Assembly: GCA_903906615.1 (NCBI GenBank)
Contig: CAIVKT010000708.1
Location: forward strand, 1 to 9,733
Source: an uncultured Bacteroidota bacterium
Lineage (GTDB): Bacteria; Bacteroidota; Bacteroidia; Chitinophagales; Chitinophagaceae
Length of the DNA: 9,733 nucleotides
Direction: 5' to 3'
Both the position numbers and the translations under genes were made by a program. Below the pieces are notes generated by a model. It searched no databases. It was not told the origin of the DNA and worked only from the letters and a program-made list of their open reading frames with translations. Within the stretch, counting starts at the first letter, position 1; every line of letters begins with the position of its first letter. Of this stretch, positions 8,227-9,733 are shown in pieces.

Positions 8227-8694
8227 TTACATATTTTCAAATGGGTTTCCGAAATCGTTAGCCACATCTTCTGCCAGCTTGCTAAAGCCACCTGCATGTT
8301 GGCGCAGATAATTATAATAAGTATCTTTATCCCACAACTCCAGCTTATTGCCCTGCGCGCTCAACACAGCATCTTTTTTGATACCTGCATATTCCATCAG
8401 TGACTTCACTACCAGCAGCCTGTCGGCACTGTCAGGCTCCACTATGTTGGCGCCATTCAGAAACAATCTTTTGAACTCTCTTACTTCAGGTTTGAAATCA
8501 TTGAGCTTATTTATTTTCTCGGTTATCGCATTCCAAACGCTGAGGGTATATATGGTCAGGCAATTTTCAAAACCACGGTTGATGACAAACTTCTCCCCCT
8601 CTCCCTCGGCAAGCTGCTTGCGGAAGCCCGATGGCAGCAAGAAACGTCCCCTGACGTCTAATGCTACTTCATATTCACCGAGAAAGTTGGCCAT
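8227..8694 (-). CDS. mraZ: MraZ, transcriptional regulator of the dcw cluster
   Basis: MraZ is a DNA-binding protein with two SpoVT-AbrB-like halves. It forms ring oligomers and binds repeats upstream of its own operon; in E. coli it represses dcw expression. The product is 155 aa. The first half has the standard core D13-V-R-G-R17-FLLPSGFRKQL. VNRGFENCL-like sequence is present as VINRGFENCLTIY (37-49), with VREFKRLFLNGA (71-82) between the halves. The second half reads EPDSADRLLVVKSL (86-99), where families I recall have D..GR.L.P; here Gly is D91 and the expected I/L-P is V95-V96. It closes with the usual KLELWD (117-122). As the first gene of the cluster it is preceded by the unusual intergenic region with DnaA boxes. 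The ATG at 8694 gives the conserved N-terminus MANFLGEYEV. Confidence 0.95.
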   Translation of the reverse strand: MANFLGEYEVALDVRGRFLLPSGFRKQLAEGEGEKFVINRGFENCLTIYTLSVWNAITEKINKLNDFKPEVREFKRLFLNGANIVEPDSADRLLVVKSLMEYAGIKKDAVLSAQGNKLELWDKDTYYNYLRQHAGGFSKLAEDVANDFGNPFENM

Positions 8695-8770
8695 GTGTGT
8701 GTATTCTAACCTGATTTACCACAAAATAACACAAATTCCCCCAAAAAAGGTGTTTTTAACTCAAACATAT

Positions 8771-8779
8771 TTATCCACA
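8771..8779 (+). promoter_or_regulatory. Perfect DnaA box, plus orientation
   Basis: The sequence TTATCCACA matches the DnaA box consensus exactly. It lies 77 bp upstream of the mraZ start codon, in an A/T-rich stretch just before TATATAT. It is opposite in orientation to the two boxes at 8853 and 8874. DnaA binding here is an inference from the consensus. Confidence 0.65.
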
Positions 8780-8851
8780 CCCTATATATGACGTAAAACC
8801 CGCTATGGTATTGCTTTTCAGGTGTTTAAAGTGTGTGGGGAGTGAATTTGT

Positions 8852-8887
8852 ATGTGGATAACGTGTGAATGCATGTGGATAACGTGT
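8852..8887 (-). repeat. Tandem 15-bp direct repeat containing two perfect DnaA boxes
   Basis: The 15-mer ATGTGGATAACGTGT occurs at 8852-8866 and again at 8873-8887. Starts are 21 bp apart, about two helical turns. Each copy contains TGTGGATAA (8853-8861 and 8874-8882), a perfect DnaA box read on the minus strand. The shared ACGTGT tail extends beyond the 9-mer, so the repeat unit is longer than the box itself. A degenerate unit, TGTGGGGAGTGAA, starts at 8834, 19 bp earlier. In-phase, same-orientation boxes are what cooperative DnaA binding would use. The alternative is a different regulator that recognises the whole 15-mer. Confidence 0.65.
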
Positions 8888-8940
8888 TTGTTAGGATAGG
8901 AGATCAGCGAATTTGGGGGTCCGCAACGTACGATATCATC

Positions 8941-8968
8941 GGTAGTTACCACTCGTATTAAAACTACC
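8941..8968. repeat. 7-bp inverted repeat
   Basis: GGTAGTT (8941-8947) and AACTACC (8962-8968) are perfect inverted copies separated by 14 bp. This could be an operator half-site pair or a weak hairpin. It is too short to be significant without support, and its right arm lies in the extended part of repeat copy 2. Confidence 0.3.
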
Positions 8969-9048
8969 TTCACGAGGAATTTTGGCTAAAGCCAACCAAT
9001 ATTTTATATTACCCCGGATTGAAAGCCGGGGCTATTGGTATAGTCTTG
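8956..9048 (+). repeat. Two-hairpin REP-like repeat, copy 2 (upstream of the dcw cluster)
   Basis: This is the second copy of the element at 573-665, in the same orientation. It has the palindrome TTGGCTAAAGCCAA (8982-8995), an AT-rich spacer, then CCCCGG (9012-9017) and CCGGGG (9026-9031) as a 6-bp stem around an 8-base loop. It ends in GCTATTGGTATAGTCTTG (9031-9048), which matches the copy 1 tail at 14 of 18 positions. Both copies have a 20-base second hairpin, but the inner stem pairs of copy 1 are lost here. The weaker left extension begins at TATTAA (8956). Confidence 0.7.
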
Positions 9049-9139
9049 CAGCCTGGTGGCATTTGAAGAACCAAAAACTCTTTGAGCGCTACAGCCAAAA
9101 GTTCGCACAAATGAACATCCCCGTTTATTGCTTAGATTT

Positions 9140-9733
9140 ATGGCAATGAAATGGCGGCGCGTATTTGAGCATGATCAAAAAGATAATTTTCTAACCTATT
9201 TGCGGGGGCAGAAGCTTTTGCTGATCGTTGCAGGATGCCTGACCGCGGCCCTATATCCATTATTAAGATATTGCTACCCACTACCCGATTTTTTCGTTGA
9301 CTCGGTCAATTATGTGCTGTGGGCGCAATATGACCTCGCTGTTGCTTACCGGCCGGTAGGGTATTCTGTTTTTTTGCAGTTGGTGCATCGTGTTTCGGGA
9401 AGTGCGGGGGCAGTGGTATTCGCGCAATACTTACTTTTTGTACTGAGCAGCCTTTTCTTTTTCTTTAGCGTTGATCATCTGTTCGGGTTGCCTAAAAAGT
9501 TAGCATTGCCAATTCTCGCAGTTCTTCTTTGCAATCCTATACTGCTCTTCCAGTCCAACCTTATCTCCAGCGACAGCCTGTTCTGCTCACTTACCATTGT
9601 GTGGCTCACTACCTGTTTCTGGATCGTGATGCGGCCCGGCTGGTGGGCATTGGTCGTGCAGCTACTTTTTCTATACCTGGCCTTCCGGGTGCGGTACACA
9701 GCTATGTTCTTCCCTGTGGTGGCTATTGTAGCC
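9140..9733 (+). CDS. Polytopic membrane protein, GT-C glycosyltransferase-like (5' part, runs off right edge)
   Basis: An open frame runs from the ATG at 9140 to the window end, 198 codons without a stop. ATG at 9146 is an alternative start, and an in-frame stop at 9083-9085 limits any upstream extension. The cytoplasmic N-terminus is basic and polar (about 1-22). TM segments follow near 24-42, 90-110, 120-137, 146-164 and 168-181. The first long extracytoplasmic loop has acidic residues D50 and D54, Y58, and R71-P72-x-G74-Y75. Acidic residues in this loop followed by an RPxGY-like turn are typical of GT-C glycosyltransferases (ArnT/PMT-like), which use polyprenyl-linked sugars. S144-D145 and RVRYTA (183-188) also fit that pattern. 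No specific substrate can be named. It is divergent from the dcw cluster, and no functional link is shown. A different polytopic family remains possible. Confidence 0.6.
   Translation, partial: MAMKWRRVFEHDQKDNFLTYLRGQKLLLIVAGCLTAALYPLLRYCYPLPDFFVDSVNYVLWAQYDLAVAYRPVGYSVFLQLVHRVSGSAGAVVFAQYLLFVLSSLFFFFSVDHLFGLPKKLALPILAVLLCNPILLFQSNLISSDSLFCSLTIVWLTTCFWIVMRPGWWALVVQLLFLYLAFRVRYTAMFFPVVAIVA

Larger units (their letters stand above)
8695..9139. other. Divergent intergenic region upstream of the dcw cluster, candidate replication origin or DnaA-controlled promoter region
   Basis: These 445 bp separate mraZ (leftward) from a rightward membrane protein gene, and I see no convincing gene inside. 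In order they hold an A/T-rich stretch (about 8700-8790), three perfect DnaA boxes (8771-8887), a 7-bp inverted repeat (8941-8968), a two-hairpin repeat (8956-9048), and about 90 bp leading to the next gene. The mraZ promoter must lie here, but I could not find a clear Bacteroidota sigma-A pair (TTTG and TAnnTTTG). The best partial -7 match on the minus strand is TTATTTTG at 8729-8722, without a well-spaced TTTG. Genes diverging on both sides fit an origin, but hand counting of bases gives no clear G/C skew on the right flank. The region contains no dnaA or dnaN. Confidence 0.5.

Noticed and set aside
8695..8760. MraZ operator (spaced TGGGN direct repeats as in E. coli) upstream of mraZ
   Set aside because: On the minus strand I see TTGGGGG and TGTGG, but not regularly spaced TGGG repeats. 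The match is too loose to call, although an autoregulatory site here is expected from the family.

Overview
The window is the front part of a division and cell wall (dcw) cluster from a member of the Bacteroidota, most likely near the Chitinophagaceae. The family-level guess is an inference. It rests on the gene order mraZ-rsmH-ftsL-ftsI-murE-mraY-murD-ftsW, the Bacteroidota-type FtsL, the long extra loop in MraY, the single PASTA domain on FtsI, the FtsW motif variants and the lack of clear Shine-Dalgarno sequences.

Layout. All dcw genes lie on the minus strand and read right to left: mraZ (8694-8227), rsmH (8224-7316), ftsL-like (7277-6924), ftsI (6892-4802), murE (4802-3336), mraY (3326-2055), murD (2055-694), and the 5' part of ftsW (544 to the left edge). 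The genes are packed tightly: 2 bp between mraZ and rsmH, TAATG stop/start overlaps at ftsI/murE and mraY/murD, and gaps of at most 38 bp elsewhere. The exception is a 149-bp murD-ftsW gap that holds a hairpin repeat. Together the genes carry a cluster-level regulator (MraZ), a 16S rRNA methyltransferase (RsmH), three divisome proteins (FtsL, FtsI, FtsW) and three consecutive lipid II precursor enzymes (MurE, MurD, MraY). On the right a divergent plus-strand gene begins at 9140 and runs off the window. It encodes a polytopic membrane protein resembling GT-C glycosyltransferases.

The most unusual stretch is the 445-bp divergent intergenic region (8695-9139). It contains three perfect 9-mer DnaA boxes (TTATCCACA) within 112 bp. 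Two of them sit in a 15-bp direct repeat with a 21-bp period, and a degenerate third unit lies beside them. I found no other perfect DnaA box in the window. This could be a chromosomal replication origin or a DnaA-controlled dcw promoter. The same region holds a second copy of the two-hairpin repeat seen between murD and ftsW. No RNA gene, CRISPR array or insertion sequence was recognised.
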